A stretch of 64,000 bases of DNA, taken from contig CAZMRF010000001.1 of NCBI GenBank assembly GCA_964568735.1, positions 62,001 through 126,000 of the forward strand, in the 5' to 3' direction. The translations under genes and the position numbers were made by a program. The DNA is from CAZMRF01 sp964568735. GTDB taxonomy: Bacteria; Acidobacteriota; Polarisedimenticolia; JACPZX01. Positions 51,501 through 58,200 of this stretch are shown here, in pieces (position 1 is the first letter of the stretch; each line of letters starts with the position of its first letter). The notes beneath the pieces are model-generated. The model was not told where the DNA came from, ran no database searches, and saw nothing but the letters and a program-made list of their open reading frames with translations.

Positions 51501-54296
51501 GTCGGTCTCGGTCCCCACCGGCGGAGAGGCGCCGCTCCCTCCCCCGCCTGTCAGGACCGTCCCGTCCCTGAGCCCATCCCGATCCAGGTCCTCGCCCTGC
51601 CGGACGGGCAGGTTCGGATCGGTGGGCGGGCAGGCTCCCAGCGATGCCATGCAGCCGTCCGGGAGACAGTCGTCATCGGTATCGGTGTCGAGCGGATTGG
51701 TCGTCGAAGCCGGATCCTGGTCCGCCCTGAAAACGCTCGTATTCGTGCCGTCCTGCCCCGCACCAGTATCGACCTGGCCATTGGGACCGGGCCGCGGTGT
51801 GTTCACACCGCGCTCCGTCCCGTCCTGGAGGCCGTCCCCATCCGTGTCGACCACGCAGAAACTGGTCTCGCCGGGATCCACGATCGCGTCGCCGTCGAGC
51901 GACTCTCCGTTCTGGGGATTGCCGCAGCCCCCTATGCAGCCATCGGGCAGCCCGTCGTCGTCCGAGTCCGCGTCCAGCGCCTTCGGGCAACCGACGAGGC
52001 TCTCGAGGTCGTCGCTGATGCCGTCCGCGTCCGTATCCGGGTTGTTCGGGTTCGTCTCCGTGAACTGCTCCCCTGAGCCCCAGGTGCCGAATCCGCTCGT
52101 GTCGCCCGCGATGGCCCCGTTCGCGTCGGAGTCCTCGGCTCCATCCTGGAGATTGTCGGCATCCGTATCCGGGTTGTTCGGGTCGGTCGTCGTCCCGCCC
52201 GCATCCGCGTCGCGGCAGCACTCCGGCGCCAGCGGATTGATGAGCGAGCAGTCGGCCCCGGCGAAGATCACCGTCCGGCGGGTGACGCCCGCTGTCTTCC
52301 CCAGCTCCGTTCCGTCCTGCACACCGTCGCCGTCCGTGTCGGTCTGGAGGGGATCGGTCAGGATCGCCGATCCCATCAGGGCGTTCGACTCGTCATCGTC
52401 CTGAAGGCAGTCGTTGTCGTCATCGTTGTCGGAGAGATCGCTCACTTGATCCCGATCGTTGTCGGCGATCGTCGCCGCATGGATCCGGCCCGTATAGCCG
52501 GGGATCCGGGTGAGGTCGCCGAGGGCCCCCAGCGCGATCTCGTCGCAGCCGTCCCCGTTGAAGTCCCCGGCCGCCGCCGAGAAGCCCGCCTGCGAGTGCG
52601 CGACCGCGCCGAGGAGGACGGCGATGACGGCGCAGGGATTGTTCGGGTCGTCCACGTTGTTCGGGTCGCAGCTCGGCGTCGCAGGGGGGACCGTGATGGC
52701 GTCGGCGCCGTCGTTGCGCGCCGTGGGAAAGTTCCCGGGGCGCACGGTCGGGTTGGCGGGGTTGAATGTGCCGCGGGCCATGTTGAGCTGCGTCCCCGGC
52801 GACCGGGCCGAGCCGCGGATCACCCAGGCGACACCCGCGTTGACCGCCACGGCGCCGCCCGTGCGCTGCGGGTCGTAGCGCCGCGCCCCGACGATCAGAT
52901 CCAGCGGTGTATTGGGATCGCAATCGGTGTTGCCGTAGGCCACCGAGAAGCCAAGCTGGTCCCCGGCCGTGGAAGGGAGGATTCGTATCCCGTTGGGCGG
53001 CGCGGCATCAGTGAGAACCCGCAAGTCGATGGTCGCGGGGAAGGCCGCGCCGGGGATCGTGGACGCCCCGTAGAAGACGAAGACTTCACCGCCTCCCGAA
53101 ACCTGGTTGAGCCGCCCCGAGGCGAAGAAGGCCCCCGTCGTGGGATCATCAAAACCGTCCCCGTTGATGTCGGCGCAGGCCACGCTGAAGCCGAGCGAGT
53201 CCTCGCTGTCCCGGCCCAGTATCCGGGAGTTGGCGATCGAGACGCTCACCGCGTTGCCGACCCCTCCCGGGATGGCCGCCAGCGTCGGCCCCGTGAGGAC
53301 GTACATCGCGCCCGCGTCGGTGGAGGAGGCATTGTCGACGCCGATGGCTCCGATGAGGAGGCTCTCCTGGGCCGCTCCCGTCGCGTGGCAGAAATCGAGG
53401 TGCTCGCCGAGGAAGTCGCTGTCCGCGGAGCCCCTGATGTGACGGACGGCGGCGCTTGTCCTCAGGTCCACGTCGCCCAGCCCCGCGGACCCCTGGATCA
53501 GGTGGACCGCGCCGTTGTAGAAGCTCGTCGGCGACGCCGAGTAGAGCGGGATGCCGGCGGCGCGGGAGGAGGCCGCGATGTCGTCGAGGCCGTCCCCCGT
53601 GAAATCGCCCGACGCGACGCTGAAGCCGAGGTAGTTCCCGACCCCGGTCAAGCCCCCGCCCGGGAGAAAGCGTATCTCGAACGTGAGGGCGCCCGTCTCG
53701 GCGTTCAGGCTCGCCGGCCAGGAGGCGCGGGAGCGCCCTCGAATGACGAAGACGCGGCCCGCGTCACCGCCCGCGGCGTCGTCGAAGGGGGCGCCGATGA
53801 GAAGATCCTGGAGCGGCAATCCGGTGTTGGGGTCGGTGTCCCCGTTGACGTTGCCGGTCGCGAGGGAGAAGCCGAACTCGCCCGTGGTGTCGTTGTTGTT
53901 CGGATCGAGAAAGATGACGACATCGGGGCGATCGGCCGTGACTCCGAGGTTGTTCGTCACGACGTAGGCGGCGTTGGGGTCCCCCGGGTTGACGTCATTG
54001 GGATCGAGGATTTGCCGGCCGAAGAAGATGTAGACCGCGTTGCTGTTGCGCTCGGCCTGCGCGACGTCGAGCCTGCCATCCCCGTCGAGGTCCCCGAAGG
54101 CAACGGCCGCGCCCATCTCCCCGGAAGGGAAATGGCCTTCGAATCGGATGTCCTGGGAGCCCTGGCTGAAGGCGGGTGCGTCGGTGAGATCGATCTGGCG
54201 GCGGAACCTGCTCTGCTGGGCCCACGTGAGCCCGCCCCCCAGGCCCAGAACGAGCCCGAGTGCCACGGCCCGACTCCCCCACTCGTTCCGCTTCAT
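45576..54296 (-). CDS. Giant secreted protein: FG-GAP repeats, thrombospondin-type-3 repeats, ~11 Ig-like domains
   Basis: 2906 residues from ATG 54296 (GGGGGAGGG upstream; signal peptide cut after TWA). Residues ~30-615 are FG-GAP/integrin-alpha-like repeats (FGDLDGDGRLDVA, GDFTGDGLDDIAASS). Residues ~615-1040 are calcium-binding thrombospondin-type-3 repeats (NPDTDADGISDD). From ~1065 to ~2765 there are about eleven SwmB/Big_5-type Ig domains, each with an FDQAM or FSEAM strand and LPDDRYTVTL. The last ~110 residues are a separate sandwich. Asp-Pro-Asn occurs about 50 times. No C-terminal anchor or T9SS signal was recognised. Likely a very long adhesin or matrix stalk, exported in an operon with a PorV-like barrel. 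Confidence 0.85.
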   Translation of the reverse strand: MKRNEWGSRAVALGLVLGLGGGLTWAQQSRFRRQIDLTDAPAFSQGSQDIRFEGHFPSGEMGAAVAFGDLDGDGRLDVAQAERNSNAVYIFFGRQILDPNDVNPGDPNAAYVVTNNLGVTADRPDVVIFLDPNNNDTTGEFGFSLATGNVNGDTDPNTGLPLQDLLIGAPFDDAAGGDAGRVFVIRGRSRASWPASLNAETGALTFEIRFLPGGGLTGVGNYLGFSVASGDFTGDGLDDIAASSRAAGIPLYSASPTSFYNGAVHLIQGSAGLGDVDLRTSAAVRHIRGSADSDFLGEHLDFCHATGAAQESLLIGAIGVDNASSTDAGAMYVLTGPTLAAIPGGVGNAVSVSIANSRILGRDSEDSLGFSVACADINGDGFDDPTTGAFFASGRLNQVSGGGEVFVFYGASTIPGAAFPATIDLRVLTDAAPPNGIRILPSTAGDQLGFSVAYGNTDCDPNTPLDLIVGARRYDPQRTGGAVAVNAGVAWVIRGSARSPGTQLNMARGTFNPANPTVRPGNFPTARNDGADAITVPPATPSCDPNNVDDPNNPCAVIAVLLGAVAHSQAGFSAAAGDFNGDGCDEIALGALGDLTRIPGYTGRIHAATIADNDRDQVSDLSDNDDDNDCLQDDDESNALMGSAILTDPLQTDTDGDGVQDGTELGKTAGVTRRTVIFAGADCSLINPLAPECCRDADAGGTTTDPNNPDTDADNLQDGAEDSDANGAIAGDTSGFGTWGSGEQFTETNPNNPDTDADGISDDLESLVGCPKALDADSDDDGLPDGCIGGCGNPQNGESLDGDAIVDPGETSFCVVDTDGDGLQDGTERGVNTPRPGPNGQVDTGAGQDGTNTSVFRADQDPASTTNPLDTDTDDDCLPDGCMASLGACPPTDPNLPVRQGEDLDRDGLRDGTVLTGGGGSGASPPVGTETDPVLADSDLDQLRDGLERGVGAPGCAAMSPATSPAGKIDTDPASVTDPRDSDTDDGGIGDGTEDTSSTGSLNGAHDFNPMSFACDPNGNPLLDTKNETDPLDPDDDRGAAFSRAPSPAFADPNNRLLTAYIQNDSLVVILDDTDENSNPSGIDSITLDPSNLVDPSNPALVQGLGCLPDDPNALVNKDTERIVLSEVDPNTGAPAANTGTFRGSVPLSTGPGGAGTLNLCTEDDRVRFGYRDVDDLCDQRVILADVTLTQISATNPAGGSTITSPVTGVRAVFGQDLACSSVTSASFTVTGTMGTAVPDPNGPVTCAADPNQPGFGNRRATLNFPSGLPDDRYAAALECDPNAGITDRKGFPADCETGCVAPPGNAAYCTGFLSGNGTAGGDFLSSFIVDNDSSPSVAAVDPANASVVDPNRPGVDSVVATFSEAMDSATIDPNTFTVAGTMMALIPVVDPNTGRIPYDAVAKKATFESSGGVLPDDRYTVALQDTIRDLATNLLDGDGNGTAGTDFGSTFVIDYDQVPGLSAVSPLNGAVTSNPAVNIVLAFDQAMEESTVENPGNWSVTGTMMSVTALSIVYDPVSKQVTFDPNGSLPDDRYTITLSGATDHAGNVMDGDGNSMAGGAYVATFVVDADTTPSATANSPAAASTAFTPVSTIDVLFSEAMDEATIDPNTFTVQGAITGSVSCDFSSIPYNPVTKLSTCSVVSPSPLPEDVYTVTLRGDPVPSNPSIRDLAQNPLDHDNDPNTAAADFVYTFTVDLAPVVTAMSPAPDANVGTGPLTSIDWSFDQAMDPTRLDAAHVAIAGTSGAKACDGFVITSDPNTLATTLTCTRAAGFPDDLYTVTLDGASGSPMRDAGAFGRALDGNCPGGGDPGRCEAAEVDPNGGTTSGDGTAGGNFVAVFLMDANAPVVSATDPNDGFMSAAEVALVTITFSEAMNASRISGATVEIVDVSDPNNEVVVSGVVSYDPNSLEATFDPDFDIGNGNYEIRVQSSDPNTGTADVAGNLLTGGDFTASFAVQSTATLRLQSVGPAVNEVIHDNDVQGNDLDADFTNNLEDGSVDGTTYFLIDSTSTLGDPNTYEPCTASRRGGSNKDKIDCTGLSTALADDRYTVIIKSDPGDPNLRIYAQGDPANFLDGENPCTVSCTGVISGNGFNGGDFVYSFFIDDDEVPVVTGTFPAAAATVTDPNDADEVRVTFDQRMDPNTFVPGTTVTLVGSHVGAVTLTVSFNPATRVATLTPSTVPLPDDDYTLTLFSNPAGSAVRDHSIVDPNTQPLGNALDGNGNGSAGGNFTLSFTVDVDQVPQVAEMAPPPGATSAAPITSVSVFFDQVMDGATITTGTFTVSGSILGGLSADSLTLDPNTFSVAFNRAAGFPDETYTVILDSDGAALDVRDLEGHRLDGDCPGGVDPNSCEATEIDPNVSAASGNGTAGGNYRAIFVQDADPRPNVTTVTPPKGFTSNTGVTSVVFTFDQIMAAATIQDPNNLSIVGSDPNVSFPCDSGPVATLDPNTKTSILTCARAAGFPDDTYSVTLVGDPNAPAPAADLAGNPLDGDADPNTLGGNFTSTFTVAVPPVVTASAPDPNTPSTDPNAVIVLTFDQDMNASSVENAANWSVSGTAGPVAAGSISYDPNTLAVTFTPSGALPDDTYSVTLEGDPNSATFATDAAGVALDGDGNGSPGGDFTTSFVMDADALPQVVAFAPSLDPNMPSADPNVAIVVTFDQAMSEPSIEDPNHWMLFDTADPNTAIAGTITYDAGGLEATFLPSGPLPDATYRVRLAGATDTAANDLDGRCPGGVCDSPSELPTGDPNQVAVAFVAEFEVDAVPGTPPPVFDPLLEVEAGGVLVWSPAPAPPGGGSPRYNLYRGDLEVLADTGVYTQDPVSVGDAELQCGITGSSFDDGYDPLAGKVVFYLVAEVLDGMEGPLGVDGQGHLRPSEGLCGTGTAGPTPGRGGGSRVARGRPQRTSIDE

Positions 54297-54352
54297 CCCT
54301 CCCCCACCGAAGTCTAGAAGCCTCGTTGAACCATGGCCAGCGCGCCTCCGGG

Positions 54353-56605
54353 TCATCCCCTGGTCCGCGCCTCGCCCCCGGTCATCTCGGTCACGAAGAC
54401 CGGGGCGAAGAGCGACCCGCCGAGCGCGGCGAGGTCCGCACGGAGATCCCTTCCCGCCTTGAAGGCGCTTCGCGCCCTCTCGAGGAGGGGATCCCGTTCA
54501 CCCTCGGGAGCCGCCCGGGCCTGCCACCAATAGACGTACGAGAGCCCGAAGTTCAGCGCCGCGCTCTGCGCCCTGAGGGCCGGCCCGAGATCCTCGAGTG
54601 TCTTCGCCGCGGAGGCCGGGTCGTTGCGGGCGTACAGGAAGTCGAAAGCCGTCAGGAGCGCCACTTCGATCCTGGCCCTCGGCCCCTCCCGCGCGAATCT
54701 CGCGAGGAGGTCGGGACGATTCATCTCCGCGAGCGCAGCGCTCACGTCGGGAAGGCTCGATTCGATCCAGCGCCGCCTCGATTCCTCGACCTCCTGCCAG
54801 CGCGGCCCCTTCCGGATCGTCTCGACGGCGTCGAGCCCGGCCCGCATCTGCCCCCGCAATTCTACTTCCGCCCGCTCGGCCGCCTCCTTCACACCGGAGC
54901 CGGCGGCATCGATCGCGGCGGTGTCGTAGCTGTTCTTCAGAAGATCGGCGAGCTTCTCGGCAGGCGGCCGCAGCGCCTCCAGCGTGCCAGCCTCCAGGAG
55001 GAAGCCGAAATCGTCCAGCAGCGTCCGGGCCCGGAAGAGCTGGGGCTCGTTCCGCGCGATCGCCTGCTGGCGCCCCTGCTCCAGGGCCGGCGCGACGCTC
55101 CCGACCCAGGAGCGCAGGGAGGCCGTGGCCTTGTCGATGGCGCAGATGTCCCCGCCGCCGACGACCTGCTCGACCTGCTCCTTGAGCTTCCGCCCGCGCT
55201 CCTTCTGGCCTTCGTCGGCCACGTTCGAGAGGACGCTGTCGGCGCTGCCGACGATCCCGCTCGCCTGCTGGCGGGCGCGCGGGAGAGCCACCGCTACGTT
55301 GGCCTCGACGTTCTTGCGCACGTCGCCGAGGGCGGATTCCGCCTTCGCCATCGCGTCTCCGGACGCCCCCTTCAGCGCGGCATCCGCCTCGGCCAGCGCG
55401 CGCCGGGCCGTGTCCATGGCTCCGACGGCCTGGATCTCGCAGCTCCTCGACTGCATCCAGCCCTCGAAGGAGCCCCGGGCCCCCGTCAGGGATCTCTGCC
55501 CCGCCTGGAGGATGGGCTGCAGGGCCCTGCGAGCCTCTCCCACGAGCTGCTCGAGCGCGATCCCGCTCGCCACGACGGAGCCGAGGGCGGCCCCGCTCTT
55601 TCCCGACGCCTTCTGGGAGCGGGCCTTCTCGGAGGCGGCCGCGAGGCGGGAGGCCAGCTTGTCGGCCTGGTCGAGCGTGCCTTCGTTGCCGCGGGAGAGA
55701 GTCGAAGCCTCTTTCGCGAGCGCCGCGAGCCGGGCGTCGACGGCGTCGGGGACCTTGCTCTTGAGGGCCACGAGCGCATCTGTCGCCGCGCGCATTCCCT
55801 TCTCGTCGGCGCGCCCCTCGGCCTGGTCACCCGCCGTCACGGCATCCTGGATCTCCTTGCCGACCCCCGCCCCGAGGAGCGAAGCCACGCCCTGCACGCT
55901 CACGGCCTCCCGCGCCGCGCGGTAGGCCTCCGAGAGCTGCGCGATCCTCGCCCCGGCCACCTCGCGGACGCAGCCCCCCACCGCGGAGTCGAGGCTCTTC
56001 ACCGCGGCCTCGAGGCTGCCGGCATCCGTGGGTGAGGCCAGGAGCGATTCGAGCTTCCCGATGGCCTCCCGCAGCGGCCCTCCCGCTGCCGCGCCGATCC
56101 CTCCCATGCACTCCTTGACGCTCGCGTTCTTCTTCGCCGAATCGAGCGCCCCCGCGGCGGGCTCGAGAGCCACGACGAGCCGGGAGAGCTGCCCGAAACG
56201 CTCGCGGTCTTCGCGTGGGGCATCCTTCGTGATGAAGCCCAGCTCCTCGGATTTCTTGAAGGCCCTTCCGGCCTCCTCGTATCGGCCGAGCCTGAGCTCG
56301 GCCCAGCCGAGGTAGAACCAGGGCAAGTAGTCGATCCTGACGCTGGGGTTGTAGGTCGGGAGGTTCCCTTCTGCTCCCTGCGAGCGGATGGCCGTCTGGA
56401 GATCCCGCCGCGCCGACTTCAAGGCATCCTCGCTGCTCCCGCTGCTCTCGATCGCCTTGCGGGCATCCGCGTAGAGGTCCCACCACTCCCTGGACTGGCC
56501 CGAGGCGCCTCCCCACGAGGCGGCGAGGGTCCCGAGGAGGAGGAGCAACCCCATGCTCCGTCCCCCGAATGCCGCACGCCGCGTGGTTCGCGCGCTCATC
56601 GTCAT
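54353..56605 (-). CDS. Secreted helical (TPR-like/coiled-coil) protein, function unknown
   Basis: About 750 residues. A signal sequence (GLLLLLGTLAASWGGASG) follows a basic N-terminus; ATG 56605, GTG 56614 (GTGA overlap) and ATG 56599 are all possible starts. Residues ~60-130 contain a TPR-like unit (WFYLGWAELRLGRYEEAGRAFKKSEELG). The rest is Ala/Glu/Lys-rich helix with heptad-like spacing and six or so isolated cysteines. A closing TPR-like segment (SAALNFGLSYVYWWQA) precedes the C-terminus. It lies between the barrel and giant genes, suggesting a periplasmic scaffold or chaperone for their export; that is inference. Confidence 0.7.
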   Translation of the reverse strand: MTMSARTTRRAAFGGRSMGLLLLLGTLAASWGGASGQSREWWDLYADARKAIESSGSSEDALKSARRDLQTAIRSQGAEGNLPTYNPSVRIDYLPWFYLGWAELRLGRYEEAGRAFKKSEELGFITKDAPREDRERFGQLSRLVVALEPAAGALDSAKKNASVKECMGGIGAAAGGPLREAIGKLESLLASPTDAGSLEAAVKSLDSAVGGCVREVAGARIAQLSEAYRAAREAVSVQGVASLLGAGVGKEIQDAVTAGDQAEGRADEKGMRAATDALVALKSKVPDAVDARLAALAKEASTLSRGNEGTLDQADKLASRLAAASEKARSQKASGKSGAALGSVVASGIALEQLVGEARRALQPILQAGQRSLTGARGSFEGWMQSRSCEIQAVGAMDTARRALAEADAALKGASGDAMAKAESALGDVRKNVEANVAVALPRARQQASGIVGSADSVLSNVADEGQKERGRKLKEQVEQVVGGGDICAIDKATASLRSWVGSVAPALEQGRQQAIARNEPQLFRARTLLDDFGFLLEAGTLEALRPPAEKLADLLKNSYDTAAIDAAGSGVKEAAERAEVELRGQMRAGLDAVETIRKGPRWQEVEESRRRWIESSLPDVSAALAEMNRPDLLARFAREGPRARIEVALLTAFDFLYARNDPASAAKTLEDLGPALRAQSAALNFGLSYVYWWQARAAPEGERDPLLERARSAFKAGRDLRADLAALGGSLFAPVFVTEMTGGEARTRG

Positions 56606-56610
56606 TGGGA

Positions 56611-58062
56611 TCACCGGCTGAACCTGTAAATCACGGAGACGAGGTTCTGATCCTCGATGTCGGAGAAATCGGCCGCAAAGGAGACCTCGAAGCCGCCGTA
56701 GGAGAAGCCGAGGCCACCCGTGAAGTGCGTCTCGTCGTCCCGCTCCGGGAAGATCTCCCCCTTCTCGATGGCGGCTTTCGTGCCGTCCTGCTCCGGAGTG
56801 CCGTCACTGACGACGTCGCTCGCGCTGATGCTCGTGTCGGAGTCGGTGAAGAAGCCGCCCCTCACCGCAAAGAGCCCCTTCCCTGCGGGGATGTAGTACT
56901 CGGCGCCCAGGTGAACCTCGGTCTGGTTCTGGGCCTCGAACTCGACGTTCTTGATGAACTTCGGCAGCGTGATGACGTTGAGCTGGGACTGGAATCCCTC
57001 CACGAGATCCTCGTTCTCAACCCTCACCACGTCGAGGGCGAAGAGGAGGTTCTGCGCCTTCGGGCTCGCGGAGAGCGCGAAGGGGCGGTAGGCCACCCCG
57101 AAGCCGGAGGTGTCGGGCACCTTGAAGGTGGTTTCGACCACGGATGGCAAGCCGCTTCCCGAGAAGTCCTGCACCTGCTCCTCGACCTGCATCTCCACGC
57201 CCTTCTTGTAGACGGTGCCGAACTGCACGAACTCGTTGAGCTTCCAGAAGAGACCGAACGACCACTGCAGATCCGTGGCGCTGTCGTCGATGGAAGTCGA
57301 GATGAGCGTGCTCCCCATGGGCGTCTGGAAGCGGGGATCGAGCCCCCCGAGGCCCGTGACGTTGTCGGGATCCGAGAAGGTGCTGACCATGCTCGACTGA
57401 AGATCGAGCTGCCCCACGACCACCGAGCCGCCCACGAAGAGATCCCGCGTGATCTGCACGCCTCCTCCGAGGTTCCACTGGACGAGCTTCGCGTCGATGT
57501 TGCCGGACGACGAGTTGGTGAAGTCCTCCGGGTCGTTGGGATCCTGGAAGGGCGACGAGTTCAGCGGGATCTCGACGAAGCGGTTGGAAGCCTGCGACTC
57601 GACCGACAGGAGCTCCTGCCGGGAGAGCGCCACCGTGAAGGCGCGGCGCGTGTTGAAGGGCCAGACGAAGGAGACGACGCTGGGTGTCGTCTGCGCCTCG
57701 GGCTCGACGGAGGAGGAGAGGTTGAGGGTCGCGGTGGGATTGATCGACTGGTTGATCCGGAAAGTGCCGGTGTCCTTGGCCGACTCCTGGGTATCCCTCG
57801 ACCTGATCTCGGCGAAGATCTCGGGGAGCCGGAGGACGCCGAGCCTCGCGGGGTTGGCCTGCGCGGCCGTCGCGTCGTTCGCTATGGCGATGAAGGCTCC
57901 GCCCATGGCGAGCGCGCGGGCGCCGGGGTTGGCGAAGTTGAACCGGAAGTCGCGGAAGATCTCCTCGTCCGTGACGGCGTGGGCGGGCGCGGCCAGGAAT
58001 CCGGCGAGGAGGCACCCCGCCAATAGCTGCCGCGAGATCGGAACGAAGCGCCTCTCGAGCAT
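56611..58062 (-). CDS. PorV/UPF0164-like outer-membrane beta-barrel
   Basis: 483 residues from ATG 58062 with GGGGGGGAGG upstream. Signal cut after AHA. The mature N-terminus has the diagnostic block FANPGARALAMGGAFIAIAND followed by AQANPARLG, typical of PorV/PorQ and UPF0164 barrels of the FadL-like superfamily. Many amphipathic strands follow, and the protein ends VSVIYRFSR. PorV shuttles secreted proteins in type IX secretion, but relatives occur in phyla without that system. First gene of the operon with the helical protein and the giant. Contains one DPN. Confidence 0.78.
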   Translation of the reverse strand: MLERRFVPISRQLLAGCLLAGFLAAPAHAVTDEEIFRDFRFNFANPGARALAMGGAFIAIANDATAAQANPARLGVLRLPEIFAEIRSRDTQESAKDTGTFRINQSINPTATLNLSSSVEPEAQTTPSVVSFVWPFNTRRAFTVALSRQELLSVESQASNRFVEIPLNSSPFQDPNDPEDFTNSSSGNIDAKLVQWNLGGGVQITRDLFVGGSVVVGQLDLQSSMVSTFSDPDNVTGLGGLDPRFQTPMGSTLISTSIDDSATDLQWSFGLFWKLNEFVQFGTVYKKGVEMQVEEQVQDFSGSGLPSVVETTFKVPDTSGFGVAYRPFALSASPKAQNLLFALDVVRVENEDLVEGFQSQLNVITLPKFIKNVEFEAQNQTEVHLGAEYYIPAGKGLFAVRGGFFTDSDTSISASDVVSDGTPEQDGTKAAIEKGEIFPERDDETHFTGGLGFSYGGFEVSFAADFSDIEDQNLVSVIYRFSR

Positions 58063-58140
58063 CGCCTCCCCCCCGTTGGCGGCCGGAGACTCCGGGGCCC
58101 GCATCACGCGGCCCATGACGGGCTGGCGTGCAGGTTGGGG

Positions 58141-58169
58141 GTTATCTCACAGGCCCCCCGGACTGTCAA
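58141..58169 (-). promoter_or_regulatory. Predicted promoter of the giant-protein operon
   Basis: Minus strand TTGACA (58169-58164), 17-bp spacer, GATAAC (58146-58141). It lies between the kinase stop (58201) and ATG 58062, leaving a ~70-nt leader. Confidence 0.55.
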
Positions 58170-58200
58170 GAAATGGGCCCTTGAAGCCATCCCGCACAAC

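Noticed and set aside
45690..52076. Two plus-strand frames of almost 1000 codons each
   Set aside because: They are antisense to the giant protein, which has a signal peptide and recognisable FG-GAP, thrombospondin-3 and Ig repeats. Their own translations are Arg/Val/Gly-rich without any domain.
56611..58062. Evidence for a complete type IX secretion system
   Set aside because: Only a PorV-like barrel and a C25 protease hint at it. No PorK/L/M/N/T/U or C-terminal sorting domains are visible.
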